Below, one piece after another: positions 1 through 5,604 of a stretch of 6,381 nucleotides of DNA. The stretch comes from Leptospira soteropolitanensis (GTDB lineage: Bacteria; Spirochaetota; Leptospiria; Leptospirales; Leptospiraceae), in assembly GCF_026151655.1 (NCBI RefSeq), contig NZ_JAMQPN010000018.1, positions 1 through 6,381 of the forward strand, in the 5' to 3' direction. The position numbers and the translations under genes were made by a program. Under the pieces are notes generated by a model that had not been told where the DNA came from, did no database searches, and worked only from the letters and a program-made list of their open reading frames with translations. Position 1 is the stretch's first letter; every line of letters begins with the position of its first letter.

Positions 1-151
1 CTAGACTAACCGACGTAGGCTGGCCCTGAGTCCCAACGGGACGTTAGGGACTGGAACGACACTTGCGAAGGCAAGGGGAGTGCCAGAAGCCTATGTGGCG
101 CAGCCCAAGCGAGGGCTTGTCCCGAAGCGAAGCGGTTAGTCGCTGTTATAC
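1..151 (-). repeat. attC site of cassette A (truncated by window start)
   Basis: The window opens about ten bases inside an attC copy, so the outer GTATAAC box and the following GAA are missing. The inner box GACTAACCG (3-11 region) pairs with CGGTTAGTC (133-141), and the outer GTTATAC box is at 145-151. Inner hairpins include GTCCC/GGGAC and CTTGC/GCAAG. The copy is nearly identical to the one at 5420-5583, sharing the GTAGGCT/AGCCTATG arm that differs from the other copies. Confidence 0.85.
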
Positions 152-1088
152 GACGTTTTGAATTTATATATTTGCTCCAAATTCAATTACTACAGATTTA
201 AATGCTTCCGATTTAGTATAGTCACCACGTAAACCATATTCGATATTCTGTAAAGTATCATATCTAGAATCACCCGAGTATACTCTCATATCGTCAGGTA
301 AGATTTTAGCGACAATTGATTTTAGTCCAATAGTCATAAATACGTTTTCAGAAAAGAAATATCCCGCTTTTATATATATTTCGTTCCCAATGTATTTACT
401 GTATGGTTTTATGTTAACATTTATATATCCTTGGTCAGTATTCAATGCAGTAAAATTGTAACTATTGCAAATTCTTCCATACAGCTGAAAAAGACTGATT
501 CTAGTAGCAAAGAAGAAATTTGCATATTTATCGGATTGGTATTCAAATCCAATCTCAGGACCTAAGTATTTTTGTCCAAATCTGATAGAATAGGTTAAAG
601 GAAAAGTATCGGTAAGTTCTGATTTAATATACCTCGTACCAAAAATGAGACTGAAGTTATTTATTGTTGGTAAATTATAGAGAAATCCAGTTCGAATTTG
701 AGATCTAAAATAATCTCCAATAGAAACAGATGAAGTTGCTACTAGTTGATTATTTTGATAAAAGTCAAATTGTTGTGAAAATGCTCTTTTGTTAAATTCA
801 AGGAAGTCAGTATAAATTGAAAAATTAGAGTCTTCGAATCTCTTTTTAAAAGAAAATTCAAAGTTATTAACAGTTTCATTACCCTTATTTCTATAACCTC
901 CGAATGTATCCTTAAATTCATATTTTTCGTAAGGAAACAAATATGTTGAATTCCTAATAAAAGCAAATGTCCAGAGTTTGGTTCTTTGATCTGGATTAGT
1001 TTCCGAATGGGCTGAGGAACTTATCAAAATTAGAATTAAAATTAGTTTTTTCATGTATTTCTATAATGTTTTCAAAATGTCGTATAAC
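145..1088 (-). mobile_element. Cassette A body with terminal inverted repeats
   Basis: The two ends are an 18-base imperfect inverted repeat at 145-162 and 1071-1088. Read inward they are GTTATACGACGTTTTGAA and GTTATACGACATTTTGAA, differing only at position 11 (G at the gene's 3' side, A at its 5' side). Only the first seven bases are attC box; the rest is private to this cassette. The cassette proper also includes the attC at 1-151. Confidence 0.8.
164..1054 (-). CDS. Secreted, probable outer-membrane beta-barrel protein
   Basis: The 296-residue protein has a classic Sec signal peptide: Lys2-Lys3, then a Leu/Ile-rich core at residues 4-11, then Ser-rich residues ending in Ala-His-Ser, with likely cleavage between residues 17 and 18. 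The mature part is rich in aromatic and polar residues in short alternating stretches, with many Tyr, Phe and Asn, no hydrophobic helix and a single cysteine. That fits an outer-membrane barrel of roughly porin-like type, but no named family is recognised. The start ATG lies 33 nt inside the cassette edge with no clear Shine-Dalgarno, only an A-rich AGAAAT. The TAA stop is 12 bp from the attC outer box, so this is a compact single-gene cassette (cassette A). Gene reality is well supported by length and signal peptide; the barrel assignment is inference. Confidence 0.75.
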   Translation of the reverse strand: MKKLILILILISSSAHSETNPDQRTKLWTFAFIRNSTYLFPYEKYEFKDTFGGYRNKGNETVNNFEFSFKKRFEDSNFSIYTDFLEFNKRAFSQQFDFYQNNQLVATSSVSIGDYFRSQIRTGFLYNLPTINNFSLIFGTRYIKSELTDTFPLTYSIRFGQKYLGPEIGFEYQSDKYANFFFATRISLFQLYGRICNSYNFTALNTDQGYINVNIKPYSKYIGNEIYIKAGYFFSENVFMTIGLKSIVAKILPDDMRVYSGDSRYDTLQNIEYGLRGDYTKSEAFKSVVIEFGANI

Positions 1089-1243
1089 GAAATAGCCTTA
1101 ACGACGTTCCTCGGAGCTGAGCCTACGGAGTAGGCGTTAGCGTCGGCACGTATTCTTGCGTAGCAAGAATCGTGACGGAGAGGAATGTGTCGCAGACCGA
1201 GCGAGGGCTTGACCCGAAGCGAAGCGTTAAGGCGCTGTTATAC
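1082..1243 (-). repeat. attC site of cassette B (divergent interior)
   Basis: This 162-bp copy has outer boxes GTATAAC (1082-1088) and GTTATAC (1237-1243). The inner boxes are GCCTTAACG and CGTTAAGGC, where other copies have GACTTAACG and CGTTAAGTC, so an A-T pair is replaced by C-G on both arms. Its central hairpin is different in sequence but longer: CACG (1147-1150) and ATTCTTGC (1152-1159) pair with GCAAGAAT (1163-1170) and CGTG (1171-1174). Conservation of shape with changed sequence supports a folded single-strand function. Confidence 0.9.
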
Positions 1244-2635
1244 GACGTGCTTTATTAAAGAAATCCAATAAAATTACTTTTGATGAGTCTTTGAATTAGA
1301 TTGGCTAAAGCAATTTCTGAAATTTCGCATTTTTTTAAAAGTAAGAAAACTAAAACTAATGCTAGTCTGTCTGTATAATACACCATTTCTGTATGGTTCA
1401 AAATTTTGTGTTCACTACTTTGTTCAAAATGAGTTAAATAATTTCGAGTATCAATAATTTTTCTAATGGATTTTTTTGGTTTTACGAAGAAATTTTCTAA
1501 ACCAAGTAATTTTATTTCTTCAAATATGAATTCTAATCTTTTTTGAAGATTTGGTTCGAAGCCATATCGTAATTTATTTTTTAACCATTCTGCTTCGCTT
1601 TCACTTATTTTTTCGCAGATGCTTGAAAGTTTAGATATAAAAGTTTCCTTGTTTTTTTCATTTTCTTGAGTTCTTCGATGAAAAGATTCAAGTGCTTGAA
1701 CTATTGTTAAAAATCTCAATTCTATTGTAGTTTCTGTCATATACATATATACAAAGAGAGCTGAAATCATAGGTTTCAAAGTTTCGAAATGTAAAAACCA
1801 ATTTTTAAGGATTAAGGGAAGATCCTGCTCAATTTCTTGGTAATTTATCAAATAGCGAAAGGATCTGCTAGTGTTACTTGTAGAATCAATGTTTTCGTTT
1901 CTATTTTTGTAATTTAAATAATCACACCATAAACTATTTTGTTTATTAAATTTAAGATTAATATTAAAGTTAGATAGGTTTCGAAAAAGTACAATTGAGA
2001 AAAATTGCTGAATTTTGAATAGATTAAGCGATAAGTCACTAAAATTTGAATCTTGTTTAAATACGATAACAATATATCCTGAATTTTTAAAAGATTGTGT
2101 ATTCGTTTGATAAATTGCGGGATATTGGAATTCGAATTTAATTTGGAATTTCAGGGAATCGGATATTTCTATTTCTATATCATTTGGGTTTATATACTCC
2201 ATTCGAAATTGTTTTTTCGATTCATCGATTAAATTTCTAAAAGGCTTTAGGTTTAACCAATCCAAAAGAAAATTATGGCTAAGTTTTATTGCTGAAATTT
2301 TTATATCTTCTCTGTTTCGAAAATTTTCACCAATTATTGCCGCCTCGGCGGAGAAAGAAATTTTTGTGTATCCTCCTGATACTGAATGATTGTTTAAGTA
2401 TGAATTAATGAGCGTGATTTTTTTTCCATTTTCAGCGTATCCACAGATTATTTCTTCAAATTCAGTAGGTTCCGATTGACTCGTATACCAGGTTCCATGT
2501 ATTTCTAGAAAGGGGAATTGGCCACTTTCAATTTTTAGAATACCAGGAATTTTCTTCTCTTCATTTGTCGGTAGATACCAATTTCCGTTCAGATTCATAA
2601 TTTTTTTAAATAATTGTTAAAGCATGTCGTATAAC
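1237..2635 (-). mobile_element. Cassette B body with terminal inverted repeats
   Basis: The ends at 1237-1254 and 2618-2635 read inward as GTTATACGACGTGCTTTA and GTTATACGACATGCTTTA, 17 of 18 identical, with the G/A difference at position 11. The stop codon of the ApeA gene begins at the very next base (1255). Crossover points place the cassette, with its attC, at 1088-2634. Confidence 0.8.
1255..2598 (-). CDS. apeA: ApeA-type anti-phage protein, HEPN nuclease
   Basis: The 447-residue protein matches the ApeA defence family: an N-terminal beta-rich ApeA domain (roughly residues 1-270, opening with an Asn-Gly-Asn-Trp motif) and a C-terminal ApeA-like HEPN domain (roughly 280-440). The HEPN part shows the first-helix pattern Glu-x-Arg-Phe-Leu-x-x-Val-Gln-Ala-Leu-Glu-x-Phe-His-Arg and the catalytic Rx4H motif at Arg385-Asn-Tyr-Leu-Thr-His390. 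HEPN proteins with this motif are usually RNases, and ApeA is a single-gene system that protects bacteria from phage, thought to act by abortive infection. Length is close to that of known family members. The ATG follows an A-run (AAAAAAATT) with no Shine-Dalgarno, 36 nt inside the cassette edge. The stop codon abuts the terminal repeat of cassette B. Nuclease activity and trigger are inferred from the family. Confidence 0.85.
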   Translation of the reverse strand: MNLNGNWYLPTNEEKKIPGILKIESGQFPFLEIHGTWYTSQSEPTEFEEIICGYAENGKKITLINSYLNNHSVSGGYTKISFSAEAAIIGENFRNREDIKISAIKLSHNFLLDWLNLKPFRNLIDESKKQFRMEYINPNDIEIEISDSLKFQIKFEFQYPAIYQTNTQSFKNSGYIVIVFKQDSNFSDLSLNLFKIQQFFSIVLFRNLSNFNINLKFNKQNSLWCDYLNYKNRNENIDSTSNTSRSFRYLINYQEIEQDLPLILKNWFLHFETLKPMISALFVYMYMTETTIELRFLTIVQALESFHRRTQENEKNKETFISKLSSICEKISESEAEWLKNKLRYGFEPNLQKRLEFIFEEIKLLGLENFFVKPKKSIRKIIDTRNYLTHFEQSSEHKILNHTEMVYYTDRLALVLVFLLLKKCEISEIALANLIQRLIKSNFIGFL

Positions 2636-2793
2636 GAACTAGACTTAACGACGTTCCTCGACCCTGAGTCCCTGAAGGGGACGTTAGGGGCTGGAACGAG
2701 GCTTGCGGAGGCAAGAGGAGTTCCAGAGAGGAATGTGTCGAAGACCGAGTGAGGGCGCAAGTCCCGAAACGAAGCGTTAAGTCGCTGTTATAC
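2629..2793 (-). repeat. attC site of cassette C
   Basis: This 165-bp copy has outer boxes GTATAAC (2629-2635) and GTTATAC (2787-2793), unequal spacers GAACTA and GCT, and inner boxes GACTTAACG and CGTTAAGTC. Further arms pair GTTCCTC with GAGGAATG, CCCT..GTCCC with GGGAC..AGGG, and CTGGAAC..CTTGC with GCAAG..GTTCCAG. It is nearly identical to the next copy at 3493-3655. An open frame running through it on the minus strand is not a gene. Confidence 0.9.
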
Positions 2794-2819
2794 GACGTCA
2801 CCATTGTAATGATAAAAAA

Positions 2820-3125
2820 TTAAGAAGCTATTGCTAAATCTTTGTAATTGTGAATTCCGTTAAATTCTTTCTGTTTTTTTAACATTTCTTCTTCCAAATC
2901 GTAATCATTTTGTAAACCAAGCCAGAACTGCGGAGTAGTTCCGAAGAATTTCGATAACCGAATTGCGGTATCAGCAGAAACAGATCTTTTATATAGTAGA
3001 ATTTGACTGATTCTCGTTTGCGGAATACCAGTTTCCTTCGCAAGTCGATATGCAGTGATTTTTAAGGGAGTAAGAAACTCTTCCAATAGAATTTGTCCCG
3101 GATGGATGTTTGGTAAACGTTTCAT
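2820..3125 (-). CDS. higA: HigA antitoxin, XRE-type HTH
   Basis: The 101-residue protein is a HigA-family antitoxin that binds and neutralises HigB and represses the operon. The N-terminal His-Pro-Gly-Gln-Ile-Leu-x-Glu-Glu-Phe-Leu signature, the central helix-turn-helix (Tyr-Arg-Leu-Ala-Lys-Glu-Thr-Gly-Ile-Pro, then Arg-Ile-Ser-Gln-Ile-Leu), and the Phe-Trp-Leu-Gly-Leu-Gln-Asn-x-Tyr-Asp-Leu stretch are all family hallmarks. I chose the ATG at 3125 because AGGAGA lies 4 nt upstream. An in-frame ATG at 3155 would add ten residues and overlap the toxin gene, and it lacks such a site. The gene starts 13 nt after the higB stop, so the two are cotranscribed in the usual toxin-first HigBA order. In cassette arrays such modules are known to stabilise the array against deletion. 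Confidence 0.93.
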   Translation of the reverse strand: MKRLPNIHPGQILLEEFLTPLKITAYRLAKETGIPQTRISQILLYKRSVSADTAIRLSKFFGTTPQFWLGLQNDYDLEEEMLKKQKEFNGIHNYKDLAIAS

Positions 3126-3129
3126 ATAA

Positions 3130-3135
3130 TCTCCT
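3130..3135 (-). promoter_or_regulatory. Shine-Dalgarno site of higA
   Basis: The minus strand reads AGGAGA four bases before the ATG at 3125. This is one of only two strong ribosome sites in the window and decides the higA start over the longer in-frame ATG at 3155. Confidence 0.8.
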
Positions 3136-3138
3136 TTC

Positions 3139-3420
3139 TTAATGGTAATCAACAATTTCTAGTAAAGAAGCATTATTTCCATCCCAATTAAAGCAGATAC
3201 GCCATTGATCATTAATACGTATGCTGTACTGACCTTTCCTATCGCCTTTTAAAGGCTCAAGTTTATTGCCAGGAGGAACTTTTAAATCTTCTATATTTTG
3301 AGCATTATTTACCATCCTAAGCTTTTTTCTGCCTTGGTTCTGAACTTCAGTTGGTAAATCTTTAGAAAACTCACCTTTCCAAACTTTTTCAGTTTTTTTG
3401 TCAGCAAAACTTAGAATCAC
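3139..3420 (-). CDS. higB: HigB toxin, RelE-superfamily mRNA interferase
   Basis: The 93-residue protein is a full-length HigB-type toxin of the RelE/ParE superfamily, expected to cleave mRNA at the ribosome. The C-terminal half carries the family signature: Pro-Pro-Gly-Asn-Lys-Leu-Glu-x-Leu-Lys-Gly-Asp-Arg, then Tyr-Ser-Ile-Arg-Ile-Asn-x-Gln-Trp-Arg-Ile-Cys-Phe, ending in Val-Asp-Tyr-His. The start is GTG at 3418-3420. It sits only 6 bases after a good -10 hexamer and has no Shine-Dalgarno, so the transcript is probably leaderless. It precedes higA by 13 nt in one operon. No frameshift or missing conserved residue is seen, so the module looks active. Confidence 0.93.
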   Translation of the reverse strand: MILSFADKKTEKVWKGEFSKDLPTEVQNQGRKKLRMVNNAQNIEDLKVPPGNKLEPLKGDRKGQYSIRINDQWRICFNWDGNNASLLEIVDYH

Positions 3421-3426
3421 TATTGT

Positions 3427-3455
3427 ATACTAACGTAAAGCGATACTGTTGTCAA
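3427..3455 (-). promoter_or_regulatory. higBA promoter, leaderless layout
   Basis: On the minus strand a perfect TTGACA (3450-3455) is followed after 17 bases by TAGTAT (3427-3432), a sigma-70-type -10 matching TATAAT at four of six positions. The expected transcription start, 6-7 bases downstream, falls on or next to the GTG start codon at 3420. A GTATAC palindrome overlaps the -10 and its downstream edge and may be part of the HigA operator. Own promoters are known for toxin-antitoxin cassettes in other integrons. Confidence 0.7.
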
Positions 3456-3492
3456 TCGATATTATATTCAGAATTTAATTTCAGGTGATGTC

Positions 3493-3655
3493 GTATAACG
3501 AACTAGACTTAACGACGTTCCCCGACCCTGAGTCCCTGGAGGGGACGTTAGGGACTGGAACGACGCTTGCGGAGGCAAGAGAAGTTCCAGAGGGGAATGT
3601 GTCGCAGACCGAACGAGGGCGTGTCCCGAAGTGAAGCGTTAAGTCGCTGTTATAC
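3493..3655 (-). repeat. attC site of cassette D
   Basis: This 163-bp copy has outer boxes GTATAAC (3493-3499) and GTTATAC (3649-3655) and inner boxes GACTTAACG and CGTTAAGTC. It resembles the copy at 2629-2793 closely. One arm has GTTCCCC/GGGGAATG in place of GTTCCTC/GAGGAATG, a paired substitution. The last codons and stop of the cassette D gene run into the outer box. Confidence 0.9.
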
Positions 3656-4547
3656 GCCGTTATCTAGGTCTCTATAATTCTCCCTCTTTATCATTTTTTT
3701 TCTGGTTTTTTCTGTATAGAAAATATTGTGTGTTAACAGTTCTCCATTTCTCCATTCATCTATTTCATATCCATTCTTTTTTAAGTAATCTATTTGATCT
3801 TGATCTAATGATAATTCATCTGAAGTCATAGATGCAAATATATGTTCGGGTAGAGTATTTAAATATTTAAACTTAAAATATGTTTTTTCAAGTTTTAGAA
3901 TATTCTTTTTGTATGAATATAATTCGTTTCTGTAAGCGGTTATTAGAGAATCAAAAGAATATATGATAATTTTGTGTTTGTTTTCAATACTCTTTATATA
4001 TTCAAGTTTCTCTGCGGAAGAATTTTTTTCATTGGATCTACCATATATAAGCCAATACTGAAATGAAATTGGATTTTGTCTCATTTTCATCGGATGCATT
4101 AGTGGTTGTAATTTATTTATAATTTGGCTTTTATTTTTATTTATGAAATTCTGCCATGACTGTATTTGGTCAAGTGCCCCTGAAAACTCTGATGTACATC
4201 TTATTGGAGAGATACCACTTCTAAAGAACTTTTTGTTGGGTGATTCGAGTTCGACCAAAGTAATTATCCATTCACCAGAGCTTTTTGTTAAATATACAAA
4301 ATCCGTTATTAGTGATGTATCTAATGGAAATTTTGAAATTATACTTTCAAAGTGTAGTCTATGATTTAGTAGATTAGGTGGTGTAAATATTTCAGTATTC
4401 GTTTCCAGGAAATCTTGAACGACTTGTTCTTTTTGTTTTCCTTTCGGTGGTTCATTATCTAGCGTCGATTCAAAATCTTTTATTAAGTCTTCATTAATTT
4501 GTTTCATATTTTTTTACTTTTTAAATTTTTAGATAATGGCGTATAAC
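3649..4547 (-). mobile_element. Cassette D body with terminal inverted repeats
   Basis: The ends at 3649-3666 and 4530-4547 read inward as GTTATACGCCGTTATCTA and GTTATACGCCATTATCTA, with the G/A difference at position 11. Here the repeat at 3649-3666 is coding: it holds the last codons and stop of the Shedu-like gene, so the cassette's 5' edge carries an inverted copy of the gene's 3' end. The cassette with its attC spans 3499-4546. Confidence 0.8.
3650..4507 (-). CDS. sduA: Shedu-like (DUF4263) anti-phage nuclease
   Basis: The 285-residue protein resembles the Shedu defence family, whose C-terminal DUF4263 domain is a PD-(D/E)xK-type nuclease acting as a single-gene anti-phage system. Visible family features are Thr-Asp69-Phe, the core strand ending Leu-Val-Glu86-Leu-Glu-Ser-Pro with lysines at 92-93, a small-residue stretch leading to Ala-Leu-Asp-Gln114-Ile-Gln-Ser-Trp, a Tyr-Gly-Arg at 155-157, and a late Tyr-Ser-Phe-Asp-Ser-Leu. 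The core reads Glu-Leu-Glu rather than textbook Glu-x-Lys; related Shedu proteins also place the lysine a few residues later, so activity is plausible but unproven. It is about the length of minimal Shedu proteins, with only a short N-terminal extension. No Shine-Dalgarno precedes the ATG. The stop codon TAA is formed by the attC outer box. Confidence 0.75.
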   Translation of the reverse strand: MKQINEDLIKDFESTLDNEPPKGKQKEQVVQDFLETNTEIFTPPNLLNHRLHFESIISKFPLDTSLITDFVYLTKSSGEWIITLVELESPNKKFFRSGISPIRCTSEFSGALDQIQSWQNFINKNKSQIINKLQPLMHPMKMRQNPISFQYWLIYGRSNEKNSSAEKLEYIKSIENKHKIIIYSFDSLITAYRNELYSYKKNILKLEKTYFKFKYLNTLPEHIFASMTSDELSLDQDQIDYLKKNGYEIDEWRNGELLTHNIFYTEKTRKKMIKRENYRDLDNGV

Positions 4548-4701
4548 GAACTAGACTTACCGAAGTTCCCCGACCCTGAGTCCCGAAGGGACGTTAGGGA
4601 CTGGCACGTAGTTTGCGGATGCAAACGAGTGACAGAAGGGGAATTTGCCGTAGGCCGAGCGAGGCCTTGTGCCGAAGCGTAGCGGTAAGTCGCTGTTATG
4701 C
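4541..4701 (-). repeat. attC site of cassette E (mosaic outer boxes)
   Basis: This 161-bp copy has GTATAAC (4541-4547) against GTTATGC (4695-4701), so the outer pair contains a G.T wobble rather than a full match. That is expected if the left box came from the leading edge of cassette D after insertion. Inner boxes are GACTTACCG and CGGTAAGTC. The central hairpin has GTTTGC/GCAAAC where others have CTTGC/GCAAG, another paired change. Confidence 0.9.
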
Positions 4702-4713
4702 GAAGGAAAATGC

Positions 4714-5007
4714 TTAGATGCTAATTTTTTTATCTTTTATGATCCATTTGAGAACTATATAAGAAAGTAACGGAAAAGTAATTACAACGAATTGATTATA
4801 TTTTATTGCATTGTCCAGATCAAGATGGATTAGATACCATATTGCTCTCGTGGTTCCGCAACCAAGGCATTTAATGTTAAATAGAAATTTAAAAATACAT
4901 ACTGTATATTGAGTATTCATAAAGTTTATTGGTACATTATAGAATAAAACGAAACCAGTTAAAAGTACTGCAATTTTTTTTGCCATAAAATTGTTATTTA
5001 TATGCAC
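4714..5007 (-). CDS. DUF2752-family small membrane protein
   Basis: The 97-residue protein fits the DUF2752 family by its Cys47-Leu-Gly-Cys50-Gly-Thr-Thr-Arg54-Ala motif, the family's hallmark, flanked by two hydrophobic segments at about residues 10-29 and 73-90. Its biochemical role is unknown; it is an inner-membrane protein. The start is uncertain. GTG at 5007 has AGGA nine bases upstream but lies within a perfect hairpin, while ATG at 4986 (Met8) has no well-spaced ribosome site. It follows the TM2 gene in the same cassette; genes for TM2 and DUF2752 proteins are often adjacent in other bacteria, which suggests a shared membrane function. The stop is 12 bp from the attC box. Confidence 0.8.
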   Translation of the reverse strand: MHINNNFMAKKIAVLLTGFVLFYNVPINFMNTQYTVCIFKFLFNIKCLGCGTTRAIWYLIHLDLDNAIKYNQFVVITFPLLSYIVLKWIIKDKKISI

Positions 5008-5031
5008 CTAGGTTCGTCCTAGGTGCATATA
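4999..5031 (-). promoter_or_regulatory. Perfect 14-bp hairpin between TM2 and DUF2752 genes
   Basis: TATATGCACCTAGG (4999-5012) and CCTAGGTGCATATA (5018-5031) are exact reverse complements around a 5-base loop. The hairpin begins 6 bases after the TM2 stop and contains the GTG start and the candidate AGGA ribosome site of the DUF2752 gene. No T-run follows on the minus strand, so it is not a standard intrinsic terminator. It could damp translation of the second gene, protect the TM2 mRNA end, or be a DNA operator. Confidence 0.8.
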
Positions 5032-5037
5032 TCATAA

Positions 5038-5370
5038 TTAGTTTTTTGAAATTATGTTTCCTTTTTCATCTTTGAAGTTTCCAATTAATATTATTATCAG
5101 GTCTACCAAAGCCCAGATACCACAGCCACCAAAAGTTAAAAGCATTGCGATTCCAGAGCCAATTTTTCCTACGTAGAATCTATGTGCTCCAAATACCCCA
5201 AGGAAGAAGCATAGTAAAAATAAGGTTAACCAATTGTTAGATACAGTAGTTCCTTGTGAATTCAACTGCCTTACTCCGCACTTAGGGCAAATTTCTGCCT
5301 CTTTTTTTATTATATTCCCACACGATCGACAAAATGCTTCGTCGATATTTTTTTCTCTAAATTCGCTCAT
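5038..5370 (-). CDS. TM2-domain membrane protein with zinc ribbon
   Basis: The 110-residue protein has an N-terminal zinc ribbon with two CxxC knuckles (Cys14/Cys17 and Cys28/Cys31), then a TM2 domain: a first membrane helix at about 48-60, the diagnostic Gly-Ala-His-Arg-Phe-Tyr-Val-Gly-Lys at 61-69, and a second helix at about 72-97 with Gly-Ile-Trp-Ala-Leu-Val-Asp-Leu-Ile. TM2 proteins sit in the inner membrane with both termini on one side; their molecular role is unclear. The ATG has a good AGAGG ribosome site 6 bases upstream. It is the first gene of a two-gene cassette, with the DUF2752 gene 30 bp downstream across a strong hairpin. Family assignment is firm, function unknown. Confidence 0.92.
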   Translation of the reverse strand: MSEFREKNIDEAFCRSCGNIIKKEAEICPKCGVRQLNSQGTTVSNNWLTLFLLCFFLGVFGAHRFYVGKIGSGIAMLLTFGGCGIWALVDLIIILIGNFKDEKGNIISKN

Positions 5371-5376
5371 TTTTTT

Positions 5377-5381
5377 CCTCT
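5377..5381 (-). promoter_or_regulatory. Shine-Dalgarno site of the TM2 gene
   Basis: The minus strand reads AGAGG six bases before the ATG at 5370. With higA this is the only well-formed ribosome site before a cassette gene here; the others have A-rich leaders instead. Confidence 0.7.
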
Positions 5382-5419
5382 TTATTTGTTATTTTAAAAA
5401 CAGATTTTCATTTTCTTTC

Positions 5420-5583
5420 GCATAACGAACTAGACTAACCGACGTAGGCTGGCCCTGAGTCCCGAATGGGACGTTAGGGACTGGTCACGACACTTGCGCA
5501 GGCAAGGGGAGTGCCAGAAGCCTATGTGTCGCAGACCGAGCGAGGGCGAAGTCCCGAAGCGAAGCGTTTAGTCGCTGTTATGC
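5420..5583 (-). repeat. attC site of cassette F
   Basis: This 164-bp copy has fully complementary outer boxes GCATAAC (5420-5426) and GTTATGC (5577-5583). Inner boxes GACTAACCG and CGTTTAGTC have one mismatch. The GTAGGCT/AGCCTATG arm and the rest of the interior closely match the truncated copy at 1-151, so these two form a subfamily although they lie 5 kb apart. Confidence 0.9.
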
Positions 5584-5604
5584 GCCGTATCGTAAATATA
5601 TTTC

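Larger units (their letters stand above)
2787..3499 (-). mobile_element. Cassette C body with terminal inverted repeats
   Basis: The ends at 2787-2802 and 3484-3499 read inward as GTTATACGACGTCACC and GTTATACGACATCACC, identical except for G/A at position 11. This is the shortest of the six repeats. The cassette with its attC spans 2635-3498 by the crossover rule and holds the complete higBA operon with promoter. Confidence 0.75.
4695..5426 (-). mobile_element. Cassette E body with terminal inverted repeats
   Basis: The ends at 4695-4712 and 5409-5426 read inward as GTTATGCGAAGGAAAATG and GTTATGCGAAAGAAAATG, again differing only by G/A at position 11. Positions 8-12 (GAAGG) differ from the GACGT or GCCGT of other cassettes, on both ends together. 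The cassette with its attC spans 4547-5425. Confidence 0.8.

Noticed and set aside
742..966. A 74-codon open frame on the minus strand
   Set aside because: It lies entirely inside the signal-peptide-bearing gene at 164-1054 in another frame and shows no domain or leader.
2595..2804. A 69-codon open frame on the minus strand running through the repeat
   Set aside because: It is a translation of the attC sequence itself; its residues follow the repeat, and similar frames could be drawn through other copies. It has no ribosome site and overlaps the ApeA start region.
3126..3155. An N-terminal extension of HigA from the ATG at 3155
   Set aside because: It would overlap the end of higB and lacks a ribosome site, whereas AGGAGA directly precedes the ATG at 3125.
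4143..4364. A plus-strand open frame of 73 codons
   Set aside because: It is antisense to the Shedu-like gene core, whose family motifs are clear in the other strand.
4541..4701. An insertion element with target-site duplication at each repeat
   Set aside because: The bases flanking a given repeat copy do not match each other as direct repeats; the matches link opposite ends of each gene unit in inverted orientation.
4999..5031. An intrinsic terminator after the TM2 gene
   Set aside because: The stem is strong, but no T-run follows on the minus strand and the DUF2752 gene starts inside it.
5234..5425. A plus-strand open frame of 63 codons
   Set aside because: It is antisense to the zinc-ribbon part of the TM2 gene and its leader, and runs into the attC.
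1..5583. A CRISPR array, since repeats alternate with unique sequence
   Set aside because: The repeats are about 160 bp and the unique parts are whole genes of 0.7-1.4 kb, which fits gene cassettes and not CRISPR spacers.
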